Assembly (NCBI GenBank): GCA_029688825.1
Contig: JARUKX010000004.1
Span: 1-64,000 of the forward strand
Direction of reading: 5' to 3'
Source: Haloarculaceae archaeon H-GB1-1
GTDB lineage: Archaea; Halobacteriota; Halobacteria; Halobacteriales; Haloarculaceae
DNA: 64,000 nucleotides
Part shown: one piece after another, positions 8,917 to 16,238 of the stretch
How positions within the stretch are numbered: the first letter of the stretch is position 1
How the letters are laid out: each line of letters starts with the position of its first letter
The notes under the pieces: generated by a model
The model's input: only the letters and a program-made list of their open reading frames with translations
Database searches by the model: none
Told to the model about the DNA's origin: nothing
Position numbers and translations under genes: made by a program

Positions 8917-9834
8917 TTACCCCTGCAGACGTATCACGGTCTCGCCCTCGGCCCCCTCGACTTCGACCAACCCATCGTCAGAAAGGTCCGAGAGTAGCTC
9001 TCGAAGCCATACGCGCCCGTACTCGCCGTCTGGCGTGTAATCCACGCGGATTCGGTGGCCGAGGGTATCGAGATTCATCTCGTCGTGCTCACCGAGGACC
9101 TTCACGACACGCCCTCTCATCTGCCGCCGACTCCCCTCGAAACTGGGCTGTGTGGGAACGTCGGGAGCGGTGAAGTCGCCGGTCTGGTAGGCGTGACACC
9201 ACTCGCGCCACGGGCACCCTGCCTCGTCGCAATGCGGCGTCTTCTCGCAGGCGACGCCACCGAGTTCCATGATGGCGTTGTTCCAGACGCGGGACTCGCC
9301 GTCCGGCATGAGGTCGTTGGCGACCCGCTCGAACGTCGCGTCGTCGTCGGGGACGTCGAAGACGCGGTACAGGACGCGTTTGACGTTCGTGTCGACGACG
9401 GCGTCGCCGTTGTCGAACGCGAAGGAGGCGACGGCGTTTGCGGTGTAGGGACCGACGCCCATCAGCTCGCTGAGCCCGGCGGGCGTTTGGGGGAACGAGC
9501 CGTCGAACTCCGACTGGACCTGCTGGGCGGCCTCGTGGAGATACTTCGCGCGGTTGTTGTACCCGAGGCTGTGGCTGGTCCAGAATCCGACCACATCGGC
9601 GCGGTCGGCTGCGGCGAGGTCGGCGGCGGTCGGCCAGCGTTCGAGGAACTCCGACCAGGCCTCGACGACGCGGCCGAGCTGGGTCTGCTGGCTCATCACC
9701 TCGGAGACGAGGATCTCGTAGGGATCTGTCGTCTCGCGCCAGGGGAACGACCGATGGTCCCCCTCGTACCACTCGACGAGCGCCCGGCGGACCGCCGTGA
9801 CGTCGTCGGGAAGTGGCCGCTGACAGTCGGTCAT
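8917..9834 (-). CDS. mutY: MutY: A/G-specific adenine DNA glycosylase
   Basis: This is a 305-residue HhH-GPD glycosylase that removes adenine mispaired with 8-oxoguanine. The catalytic Glu lies in SEVMSQQTQ, the helix-hairpin-helix is LMGVGPYTANAVASF, and the catalytic Asp is in VVDTNVKRVLYR. Four cysteines for the Fe-S cluster follow (CEKTPHCDEAGCPWREWC), but their spacing is 5-4-5 rather than the bacterial 6-2-5. It is slightly shorter than bacterial MutY and its C-terminal domain looks like a winged-helix segment rather than a NUDIX-like one. The ATG at 9834 gives the family start. Acts in base-excision repair. Confidence 0.93.
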   Translation of the reverse strand: MTDCQRPLPDDVTAVRRALVEWYEGDHRSFPWRETTDPYEILVSEVMSQQTQLGRVVEAWSEFLERWPTAADLAAADRADVVGFWTSHSLGYNNRAKYLHEAAQQVQSEFDGSFPQTPAGLSELMGVGPYTANAVASFAFDNGDAVVDTNVKRVLYRVFDVPDDDATFERVANDLMPDGESRVWNNAIMELGGVACEKTPHCDEAGCPWREWCHAYQTGDFTAPDVPTQPSFEGSRRQMRGRVVKVLGEHDEMNLDTLGHRIRVDYTPDGEYGRVWLRELLSDLSDDGLVEVEGAEGETVIRLQG

Positions 9835-10071
9835 CGGTGCTGGCTTGCATGCAGGGTCCTTTACGCGTGCCGGTTCCGAACGCTTTCGAGCGCGGTATCC
9901 GAACGGGATCGGACGGGTTCGCACCAACAAACTCAAGAATTAGACGAAGCTAGCCATCTCTCAACAGACGTATCGTATGGAGTTGAAGCGCCACGCCGCG
10001 TCAACGGTCGAAGCCGGCGGTCGAACGAGTGCCGCGGACGGTCCGGTCCGACCAGTCGAGGGGCTGCCGCC

Positions 10072-10770
10072 GTGACGGGCTGGCTGGAGATACTGCTCGT
10101 CGCGTTCGGCGCGCAGTTGGCGGTCCTGCCCGGCGAGAAGGTGCAGTTCATCATCGCTGGACTGTCGACGCGGTACAGTCCGTGGGTGGTGGTCAGCGCC
10201 GCGGGGAGCGCCTTCGCCGGGTGGACCGTCCTCGAGATCCTGTTCGGGCAGGCGTTGCAGAGCGCGCTCTCTCCGCTCGTCCTGGATGGGATTACTGCGG
10301 TCCTGTTCCTCGGGTTCGCCGTCCTGCTGTACTGGTCGGCACCGGACCCTGACGAGAATCCGACCGAGACCGACGGCGGACTTCCGAGAGCCGACGAGGA
10401 ACTCGACGTGACGCTGTTCGGTCGGGAGGTGCCCGACGCGCTCGGCGGGTTCGTCCCGATCTTCGTGTTGATGGCGGCTGGAGAGTTCGGCGACAAGACC
10501 CAGCTCGTCACCATCGGCCTCGCGGTTCAGTACGGCGCACACCCGGCGATCTGGGCCGGTGAGATGCTGGCGATTATTCCGGTGAGCATCGCGAACGCCC
10601 TGTTGTTCGACCGGTTCGCCCATCGGTTCGACGTCCGTCGGGCGCATCTCGGGTCGGCGGTCCTCTTCCTGTTCTTCGGACTGGACACCGTGCTCGGGAT
10701 GACGACGGGCGTCTCAGTGTGGGAAACGTTCGTGACGACGGTCGCGAATCTGGCTAGTGCGGCCGTCTAG
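10072..10770 (+). CDS. GDT1/TMEM165-family (UPF0016) cation transporter
   Basis: This is a 232-residue membrane protein with two homologous three-helix halves. The second half carries the family motif E-x-G-D-K-T (GEFGDKTQLVTIGLA). The first half has the diverged LPGEKVQFIIAGLS. An acidic soluble loop (DPDENPTETDGG) separates the halves. GDT1 proteins move Mn2+ or Ca2+ out of the cytoplasm. I chose the GTG at 10072 (VTGWLEILLVAFGAQ) because residues before it are Arg/Ser-rich and the first helix begins there. It is rightward and divergent from mutY. Confidence 0.85.
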   Translation: MTGWLEILLVAFGAQLAVLPGEKVQFIIAGLSTRYSPWVVVSAAGSAFAGWTVLEILFGQALQSALSPLVLDGITAVLFLGFAVLLYWSAPDPDENPTETDGGLPRADEELDVTLFGREVPDALGGFVPIFVLMAAGEFGDKTQLVTIGLAVQYGAHPAIWAGEMLAIIPVSIANALLFDRFAHRFDVRRAHLGSAVLFLFFGLDTVLGMTTGVSVWETFVTTVANLASAAV

Positions 10771-10800
10771 CGTTCCGTCGGGATGAATCGAGCTGGAGAG

Positions 10801-11160
10801 CTATTGGGGTCTGACTTCGATCCGGCCCGTCGTCGATATCGTGACCTCGGAGCTCGCATAGTTGAAGGAGACGGAGCAGTCGGTCCCGGTGGCCGAGTCA
10901 GCGCCGAGCAGTACGTCGAGCGCGTCCGGGTCGAGACAGTCGCCGATCGGGTCGAAGGCCAGCGGATCCATGTCCGCGACTGCCGCAACTGCGTTCACGA
11001 CGGCGACGCTCGGGTGGAGGTCCCGAAAGTCGAACGTCCCCGCGTAGGAGTCGGTCTCAGCGTCGTATTCGAGTCGATCAGACGACCGGCTCGTCCCGGC
11101 CACCGTCGAACCCGTCGTGTCGCCAAAACCGAGTCGCTTGAACTCATCTTCACTGGGCAT
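10801..11160 (-). CDS. HalOD1-type output-domain protein
   Basis: This 119-residue acidic protein matches the haloarchaeal HalOD1 output domain. SVAVVNAVAAVADMDP is followed by the Leu/Asp-rich DPIGDCLDPDALDVLL, then a beta-rich end (VSFNYASSEVTISTTGRIEV). Such domains are found alone or attached to receiver domains in haloarchaeal signalling, with unknown mechanism. It lies just downstream of the Bat-type regulator on the same strand (76-nt gap), so it may share its transcript or respond to the same signal. Confidence 0.75.
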   Translation of the reverse strand: MPSEDEFKRLGFGDTTGSTVAGTSRSSDRLEYDAETDSYAGTFDFRDLHPSVAVVNAVAAVADMDPLAFDPIGDCLDPDALDVLLGADSATGTDCSVSFNYASSEVTISTTGRIEVRPQ

Positions 11161-11236
11161 CTCGAAGCACGGTACGAGCGGCCCATCTGAGACGTACCCA
11201 CTTGACTATGTAAGAGGTATATGTGGGGCCGAATCG

Positions 11237-11878
11237 TCAGAGTTCTACCAGCGTCGCTTCGATGAGTCGGCGATGGCCGCGACGCAGTCGGGACGCGAGC
11301 GCCTGGCGGGTGATACCGAGTTCGCCGGCCAGTTCTTCGAGCGTCGTCTCTCGCGGCGTGTCGAAGTAGCCGCGTTCGAACGCCAGCAGCAGGGCGGTTC
11401 GCTGGGGGTCCGTCAAGGTGTACTCGTGGCCCGTCAGGAGCGGCGTCAGCGAGTGAATTCGGGAGAGTGTGAGCGGGACGCCACCCGACAGGCAGCGTTC
11501 CTGGAACGCCGCGACGTCGCCCCGATCCTCGCCGCGGACGATGACCGTCCAACCGTCTGCCGTACAGGTCGCCGAGAGCAGAGAGACGTTTGATTCGATG
11601 AGCGGGTCGAAAAATCCCCGGTTACACCTCTCCCAGTCCGCGCGACACAGGACCTCGTCGTCGATCAAGTCGACGATGCGGACGTGGCTGAGCGCGTGCA
11701 AAGACGCCAGGACGTCCCGACCAGAGGCGTCGATTCCGGAGATCCAGAGGTACGGGACGATACCCTGTTCGAGCGGGACCACTCGTTCGAGTTCGATCTG
11801 CGCAGCCGGGAATACGTCGAATATCTCCTGCAGCGGGACCGCCGTCGGTTCGATGGAGAACTCCGCGACGGTTGCCAT
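11237..11878 (-). CDS. Bacterio-opsin activator (Bat)-type HTH-10 regulator
   Basis: This is a 213-residue transcription regulator. The first about 150 residues form the Bat-type sensory/dimer module (FPAAQIELERVVPLEQGIVP onward). The C-terminus is the HTH_10 DNA-binding domain (LTDPQRTALLLAFERGYFDT, then LEELAGELGITRQALASRLRR). No PAS or GAF domain precedes it, so the input signal is unknown. It is divergent from tenA across a 100-nt gap that holds a strong dyad and an AT-rich CTTATATT on its own strand near 11901-11907, a plausible TATA box. Confidence 0.88.
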   Translation of the reverse strand: MATVAEFSIEPTAVPLQEIFDVFPAAQIELERVVPLEQGIVPYLWISGIDASGRDVLASLHALSHVRIVDLIDDEVLCRADWERCNRGFFDPLIESNVSLLSATCTADGWTVIVRGEDRGDVAAFQERCLSGGVPLTLSRIHSLTPLLTGHEYTLTDPQRTALLLAFERGYFDTPRETTLEELAGELGITRQALASRLRRGHRRLIEATLVEL

Positions 11879-11924
11879 AGAATGGCATACGCAAGTGCCG
11901 AATATAAGTGGCCACCCGAGGTAG

Positions 11925-11953
11925 AATATTTGGTTTTACAACCAAAGAATATT
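11925..11953. promoter_or_regulatory. Palindromic operator candidate upstream of tenA
   Basis: The arm AATATTTGGTT (11925-11935) and the arm AACCAAAGAATATT (11940-11953) are inverted copies around TTAC, with one inserted G. The dyad ends 25 nt before the tenA ATG at 11979, where a repressor would block initiation. Its position in the bat-tenA divergent gap means it could also affect bat. Archaeal thiamin genes are known to be regulated by ThiR-type repressors; whether this is such a site is inference. Confidence 0.6.
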
Positions 11954-11978
11954 GGCCGGCCGTCCCCCCAGTTCGACC

Positions 11979-12644
11979 ATGGCGTTCACTGACGACCTCG
12001 AACCGGTGGCCGAACCGATCTGGACGTCGATTCTCGACCATCCGGCCGTCACCGAACTCGGCGACGGGACGCTCGACGAGGACGTGTTCCGATACTGGGT
12101 CAAACAGGACTACGTCTATCTCGTCGAGTACGGTCGACTGTTCGCGCTCGGTGCCGCGAAGTCGCCTGATCTCCAGCGGATGAGCACCTTCGCGACGCTG
12201 CTGGACGAGACCATCAACACCGAGATGGACCTTCACCGGTCGTACGCAGCGGCGTTCGGCATCGACGAGACCGAACTCGAAGCGACCGAGCCGTCGCCCA
12301 CCACGCGGGCGTACACGGACTTCCTGATTCGGGTCGCCGCGATGGGGACCTTCGGCGACCTCGTCGCCGCGCTGTTGCCCTGTATGTGGGGGTTCAACGA
12401 GACCGGGCGTCGGCTGGCCGACCGCGGCAGACCGGACCACGAGCAGTACGCGGCGTGGATCGACATGTACGCCGGCGAGGATTTCACGGAGCTGACGACG
12501 TGGTGTAAGGGCTTGCTCGACGACGTCGCGGCCGACGCGACCGACGCCGAACGCGAGCGCTACACGCACCTGTTCCGGCGGTCTGCACAGTACGAGTACC
12601 GCTTCTGGGACGCCGCGTGGCGACGGGAGGAGTGGGGGGTCTGA
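11979..12644 (+). CDS. tenA: TenA-family thiaminase II / aminopyrimidine aminohydrolase
   Basis: This 221-residue all-helical protein matches TenA. It has the N-terminal helix with PIWTSILDHPAVTELGDG, then FRYWVKQDYVYLVEYGR, and the catalytic Cys135 in ALLPCMWGFNE. TenA hydrolyses thiamin-degradation pyrimidines (amino-HMP to HMP) for salvage into thiamin. The length is typical. The ATG at 11979 gives the normal family N-terminus; the in-frame ATG nine codons upstream falls close to the dyad and was rejected. A dyad just upstream suggests repression by a vitamin-responsive regulator. Confidence 0.9.
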   Translation: MAFTDDLEPVAEPIWTSILDHPAVTELGDGTLDEDVFRYWVKQDYVYLVEYGRLFALGAAKSPDLQRMSTFATLLDETINTEMDLHRSYAAAFGIDETELEATEPSPTTRAYTDFLIRVAAMGTFGDLVAALLPCMWGFNETGRRLADRGRPDHEQYAAWIDMYAGEDFTELTTWCKGLLDDVAADATDAERERYTHLFRRSAQYEYRFWDAAWRREEWGV

Positions 12645-12675
12645 CGGTGGGTCGTACCCGGCCGGACTGGCCGAG

Positions 12676-13569
12676 CTACCACTCCCGTAGTTCGGGGAAC
12701 GCCTCCTGTCGGCGTCGCTTGACCGCGAGGTACTCGGCCTTCTCCTCCTCGGTGACGCGGGAGTCGCCGACGTTCGTGAAGTACCACTGATCGGGTAGCT
12801 TCTCGGGGATGTACGGGTCGTGTCCGGGAACGACGACGTCACACTCGTCCGCGATGCGTTGCATGCTGTCGAGGTAGGTCCGCGTCGATTCGGTCTGGAC
12901 GGCCTCGGAGTAGAACCCACCGACGCTGGAGATGTCGAACCACTCCTCGTGTTCGAATTCGACGCCCTTCGGATGAAACGTCGGGTCCGCCGGGAACCAG
13001 TTCGTGTAGTACTTGCTCATGTACAGTCCGACGGTCCCTTTCTCCGTGGATATGACGGGGGTCTGAAATCCGGGCGTGTGTCCCGGCGTGTGTCGGACCT
13101 CGAAGCCCTCGGTCAGCTCGTAGTCACCGTCACGTATCACCAGTTCGGACGGCTGTTTCCGGTCGACGAGCTCGTGCATGACGCCTTCGAGGCGGCCGTC
13201 GATGGACGCCGAACTCTCCCGATGATGTGGGGTCGGGTTCATCGCGTGGGCAATCTCGTCCTGCTGGACGTACACCGTCGCGTTCGGGAAGCGGTCGAAC
13301 CCTCCGTTGTGGCCGATGTGGAGGTGCGAGCAGACGACGGCGTCGATGTCCTCGTGTTCGACGCCGAGGTCCGCCAGTCCCTCGGCCAGCGCGTCCGGGT
13401 GGTCGGGGTGGCCAGCGTCGAGGAGTATCTGGTGGTCAGGCCCCTCGACGTACCAGCTGTACCCGATCAGGTCGGCCTCCCCTCGAGGGCCGTAGCCGTG
13501 GTTCACCGCGAAGCTCATGTCCATCCGATCGGTGCCTCTGGCGATCGTGTGTATCTCGAAGTTTGCCAT
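12676..13569 (-). CDS. Lactonase-like MBL-fold protein with altered metal motif
   Basis: This 297-residue MBL-fold protein resembles N-acyl-homoserine lactonase-type hydrolases. The signature reads SHLHIGHNGG, so the Asp of H-x-H-x-D-H is Gly (codon GGC instead of GAC). HTPGHTPG is intact and VPGHDP supplies the last His. Where the bridging Asp is usually found the sequence is GLYMSKYYTNW, so that residue also seems missing. It may bind one metal or use a different ligand set; real lactonase activity is doubtful. It starts at MANFEIHTIARG. It is transcribed leftward, convergent with tenA. Confidence 0.8.
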   Translation of the reverse strand: MANFEIHTIARGTDRMDMSFAVNHGYGPRGEADLIGYSWYVEGPDHQILLDAGHPDHPDALAEGLADLGVEHEDIDAVVCSHLHIGHNGGFDRFPNATVYVQQDEIAHAMNPTPHHRESSASIDGRLEGVMHELVDRKQPSELVIRDGDYELTEGFEVRHTPGHTPGFQTPVISTEKGTVGLYMSKYYTNWFPADPTFHPKGVEFEHEEWFDISSVGGFYSEAVQTESTRTYLDSMQRIADECDVVVPGHDPYIPEKLPDQWYFTNVGDSRVTEEEKAEYLAVKRRRQEAFPELREW

Positions 13570-13616
13570 CAATTGCCAGGGAACTGCGACCCCGATATGT
13601 CTTGCCCCGGCGTCCG

Positions 13617-15674
13617 TCAGCCGTCCCGTTCGAGTCCCCAGTCGAAGTCGCCGGGCTGCTCGCGTCGGTCCGCCGCTGCGTCGTCGTCCGCGGCCGCAGA
13701 CTCGGGTGTGTCCTGTTCGTCGTCCGCAGCCGCGGACTCGGCGGCTTCGAGTTCGTCGGCCGGGCTGGCCCACTCGAAGCCGGCGCTGGAACTCCCCCAC
13801 TCGAACTGGCTGGCGGTCTCGCCCCACGCGAACTGGGTGTCCTCGAAGTCGAGCGGTTCGTCCTCGAACACGTCGGAGAAGGTGAAACACGCGCCGCCGT
13901 CGTACTCCGTGTCGACGTGGACGGACCACCCGTGAGCTTCGGCGATGGTCTTGACGATGGAGAGGCCCAGCCCCGTCCCCTCGCTGCTCGTCGTGTGCCC
14001 GTACTCGAAGACGTCGTCGACCTCGTCGTCGGGGATTCCGGGGCCGTCGTCGGCGAGGTAGAAACCGTCCTCGAGCAGTCCCAGCGTCACTTCCACGTCG
14101 TCGCCCACGTGGTCGATGGCGTTGCGGAAGACGTTCTCGAACAGCCTGAGCAGGCGGTTGCGGTCGGCCTCGATGACGTGGCTCTCATCGATGGAGAGTG
14201 TGGCGTCTCGGCTATCGACGTTCTCCCACGCGTCGGTCGCGACGTCGAGCAGTTCGACCGCCGTCGTCTCCTCGACGTGTTCGCCCTCGCGGGTCAGCAT
14301 CAGGACGTCGTTGATGATGGAGTCGATGCGGTCGTGTGCTGCGTCCATCTTCTCGACGTGCGTCGAGAGCGTCTCCGGCGTCGGCTCGCCGTCCTGTAGC
14401 GACGCCCGAAGGAGTTCGACGTGCCCACGGGCGACGGCCAGCGGATTCCGCAGGTCGTGGCTGAGCGTGCTGGCGAACTGGTCGAGCCGTTCGTTCTGTC
14501 GCACCATCTCGCGTCGCGACGCTTCGGCCTGCCGACGGGCCTCGTGAGCGTCCCGGATCTGTTTCCGGAGCGCGTCGCGCATCTGCGCGAACCCGCGGAA
14601 GAGCCGTCCGATCTCGTCGACGCGCTCGGTCGTCAGGTCCACGTCGAGGTCGCCGGACTGCATCTCCTCGGTCCGTCGGCGCAATCGTACCAGCGGGACG
14701 ACGGTCTGTCTGCCGAGGACGAACCCGATGAGCGAGAGGCTGAGGACGCTCGACACGACGATGCGCGTGACGTTCGAGCCGACGGCGTCGGCCACCTCGT
14801 ACACGTCGTCCTTCGGCGCGGAGGTGACGGTGACCCACGGCGCACCCTCGACGGTCGAGAACGCCCGGAGGTGGTCCTCGGTCTCGGTCAACTGGACCGT
14901 CCGCGTCCGCTTCGACGCGGCGAAGCCGGTGGCGTTGCCGTAGTCGACGTCCGATGACGACGCCGTGAACAGCGCCTGACCGTCTTCGTTGACCACCGTC
15001 GTCGCGACGGCGGACTCGGTGCTCAGCAAGTGTCGCTGCAGACTCCCCACGAGGACGATGGCACCGGAGCGGTCGTCAGTGAGGGTCACGAACGCGACCA
15101 CCGACTGGTTCTCCCTGACGTAGGCGTCCGGCGAGACGCTGACCGCCGAGGGAGCAGTGGTCGAGTCCGCGAGGTCCGTCACCATCGGTTCCCACGGAGT
15201 GTCGGCCGACGAGAGCTGTTTGCCTTCCACGTCCGACTCAGTGCTCGCGCGAATCGTTCCGTTGGTGGTATCGACGTAGTGCAGTGCGATGACGTTCAAC
15301 GATGCCTGGGCCTTCGAGCGTCGCAATAGAAGAGACACGTCGCTTCGTGTCCCGGTCGGGAGTCGGTCGGACGCGGATATCATCCGGGTCTGGGACTGCA
15401 TCGCGAGCACCCACTGGCCGACCATGTCGGCCCGTAGCCGGGCGGTCGAGCGCAGTTGTTCGCTGGCGTCGTCTTCGATGGTGTCCTGGATATGGACGAA
15501 CGTCGTCGCGCCGATAGCGCTGATGAGCAAGACCACGAACAGAAAGGAGAACAGGAACTTCGCGGAGAAACTCCGCTTGATGAAGCCGGGCGCGGTGGAC
15601 CGAAGCGACCGCCACAGGGTCAACTCCTGTGGTCGGTCGGACTGTCCGGAATCGGTCTGTTCTGGTCTACTCAT
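13617..15674 (-). CDS. Membrane sensor histidine kinase (dCache-HAMP-HisKA-HATPase)
   Basis: This is a 685-residue kinase. TM1 lies at about 40-62 (FLFSFLFVVLLISAIGATTF). An extracellular Cache-like sensor follows (about 63-290), then TM2 (IVVSSVLSLSLIGFVLG), a HAMP segment (VRLRRRTEEMQSGDLDVDL) and a coiled coil. The phospho-acceptor box is STLSHDLRNPLAVARGH, and the N, G1 and G2 boxes are FENVFRNAIDH, DDGPGIP and GTGLGLSIV. After the ATPase domain comes an acidic tail with four FxW motifs (FAWG, FEWG, FEWA, FDWG). No response regulator is adjacent. It is likely to sense an extracellular small molecule. Confidence 0.92.
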   Translation of the reverse strand: MSRPEQTDSGQSDRPQELTLWRSLRSTAPGFIKRSFSAKFLFSFLFVVLLISAIGATTFVHIQDTIEDDASEQLRSTARLRADMVGQWVLAMQSQTRMISASDRLPTGTRSDVSLLLRRSKAQASLNVIALHYVDTTNGTIRASTESDVEGKQLSSADTPWEPMVTDLADSTTAPSAVSVSPDAYVRENQSVVAFVTLTDDRSGAIVLVGSLQRHLLSTESAVATTVVNEDGQALFTASSSDVDYGNATGFAASKRTRTVQLTETEDHLRAFSTVEGAPWVTVTSAPKDDVYEVADAVGSNVTRIVVSSVLSLSLIGFVLGRQTVVPLVRLRRRTEEMQSGDLDVDLTTERVDEIGRLFRGFAQMRDALRKQIRDAHEARRQAEASRREMVRQNERLDQFASTLSHDLRNPLAVARGHVELLRASLQDGEPTPETLSTHVEKMDAAHDRIDSIINDVLMLTREGEHVEETTAVELLDVATDAWENVDSRDATLSIDESHVIEADRNRLLRLFENVFRNAIDHVGDDVEVTLGLLEDGFYLADDGPGIPDDEVDDVFEYGHTTSSEGTGLGLSIVKTIAEAHGWSVHVDTEYDGGACFTFSDVFEDEPLDFEDTQFAWGETASQFEWGSSSAGFEWASPADELEAAESAAADDEQDTPESAAADDDAAADRREQPGDFDWGLERDG

Positions 15675-15788
15675 ACTTTCGGTTCGTCCAGCAACGAGTG
15701 GCTGTTTGATATCAGCCTTCTATTAGTACAATAAAATTCCGATTGGTGGAGCGAAAGGCGTTTCCACGCCCGAACACTTCGGTTTCAC

Positions 15789-16118
15789 ATGAGCCTCGAC
15801 ACGCTCGGAGAAGACGTGGAAGAACGCTATGCCGACCTCGGCGAGGAACTCGACGTCTCGCTCGACCGGGAGACGCGCAACGAACTGGCGATGCTGACGA
15901 CGGCGCTGGAACCCGACGACCCGGACGAACTCGTCCGGCGGGCCATCCACGTACTGTTCCAGCGGACGGTCGAGACGGGCACGCTCGATTTCCACCTGCG
16001 AAGCGGATACGACGTGACCTACGACGAGTACCTCTCGGGGATGACCTTCGACGAGATGACCGGCGCGTCGCAGTTCCCACAGCAGGCACAGAACGACGAC
16101 CGTCGCTATCAATTCTGA
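15789..16118 (+). CDS. Conserved acidic protein, function unknown
   Basis: This is a 109-residue soluble protein beginning MSLDTLGEDVEERYADLGEE. The first 30 residues look like a charged helix. A segment LEPDDPDELVRRAIHVLFQ follows, then DFHLRSGYDVTYDEYLSG, which may form a small strand-helix unit. There is no recognised catalytic motif. Its ATG is 115 nt from the kinase start on the opposite strand, so the two are divergent and may share regulation. The codon use is normal for the genome. Confidence 0.7.
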   Translation: MSLDTLGEDVEERYADLGEELDVSLDRETRNELAMLTTALEPDDPDELVRRAIHVLFQRTVETGTLDFHLRSGYDVTYDEYLSGMTFDEMTGASQFPQQAQNDDRRYQF

Positions 16119-16238
16119 AACCGTCATCCGCGCGGACAGGCGCTCTCCTGCGGTTTTACCGCACCCTCGCATTTATCAATACCCCCTTTCTAGAAGGGGG
16201 TGTATCTCCCGCTCAATGCAGCGTTCCCCGTCCCCACC

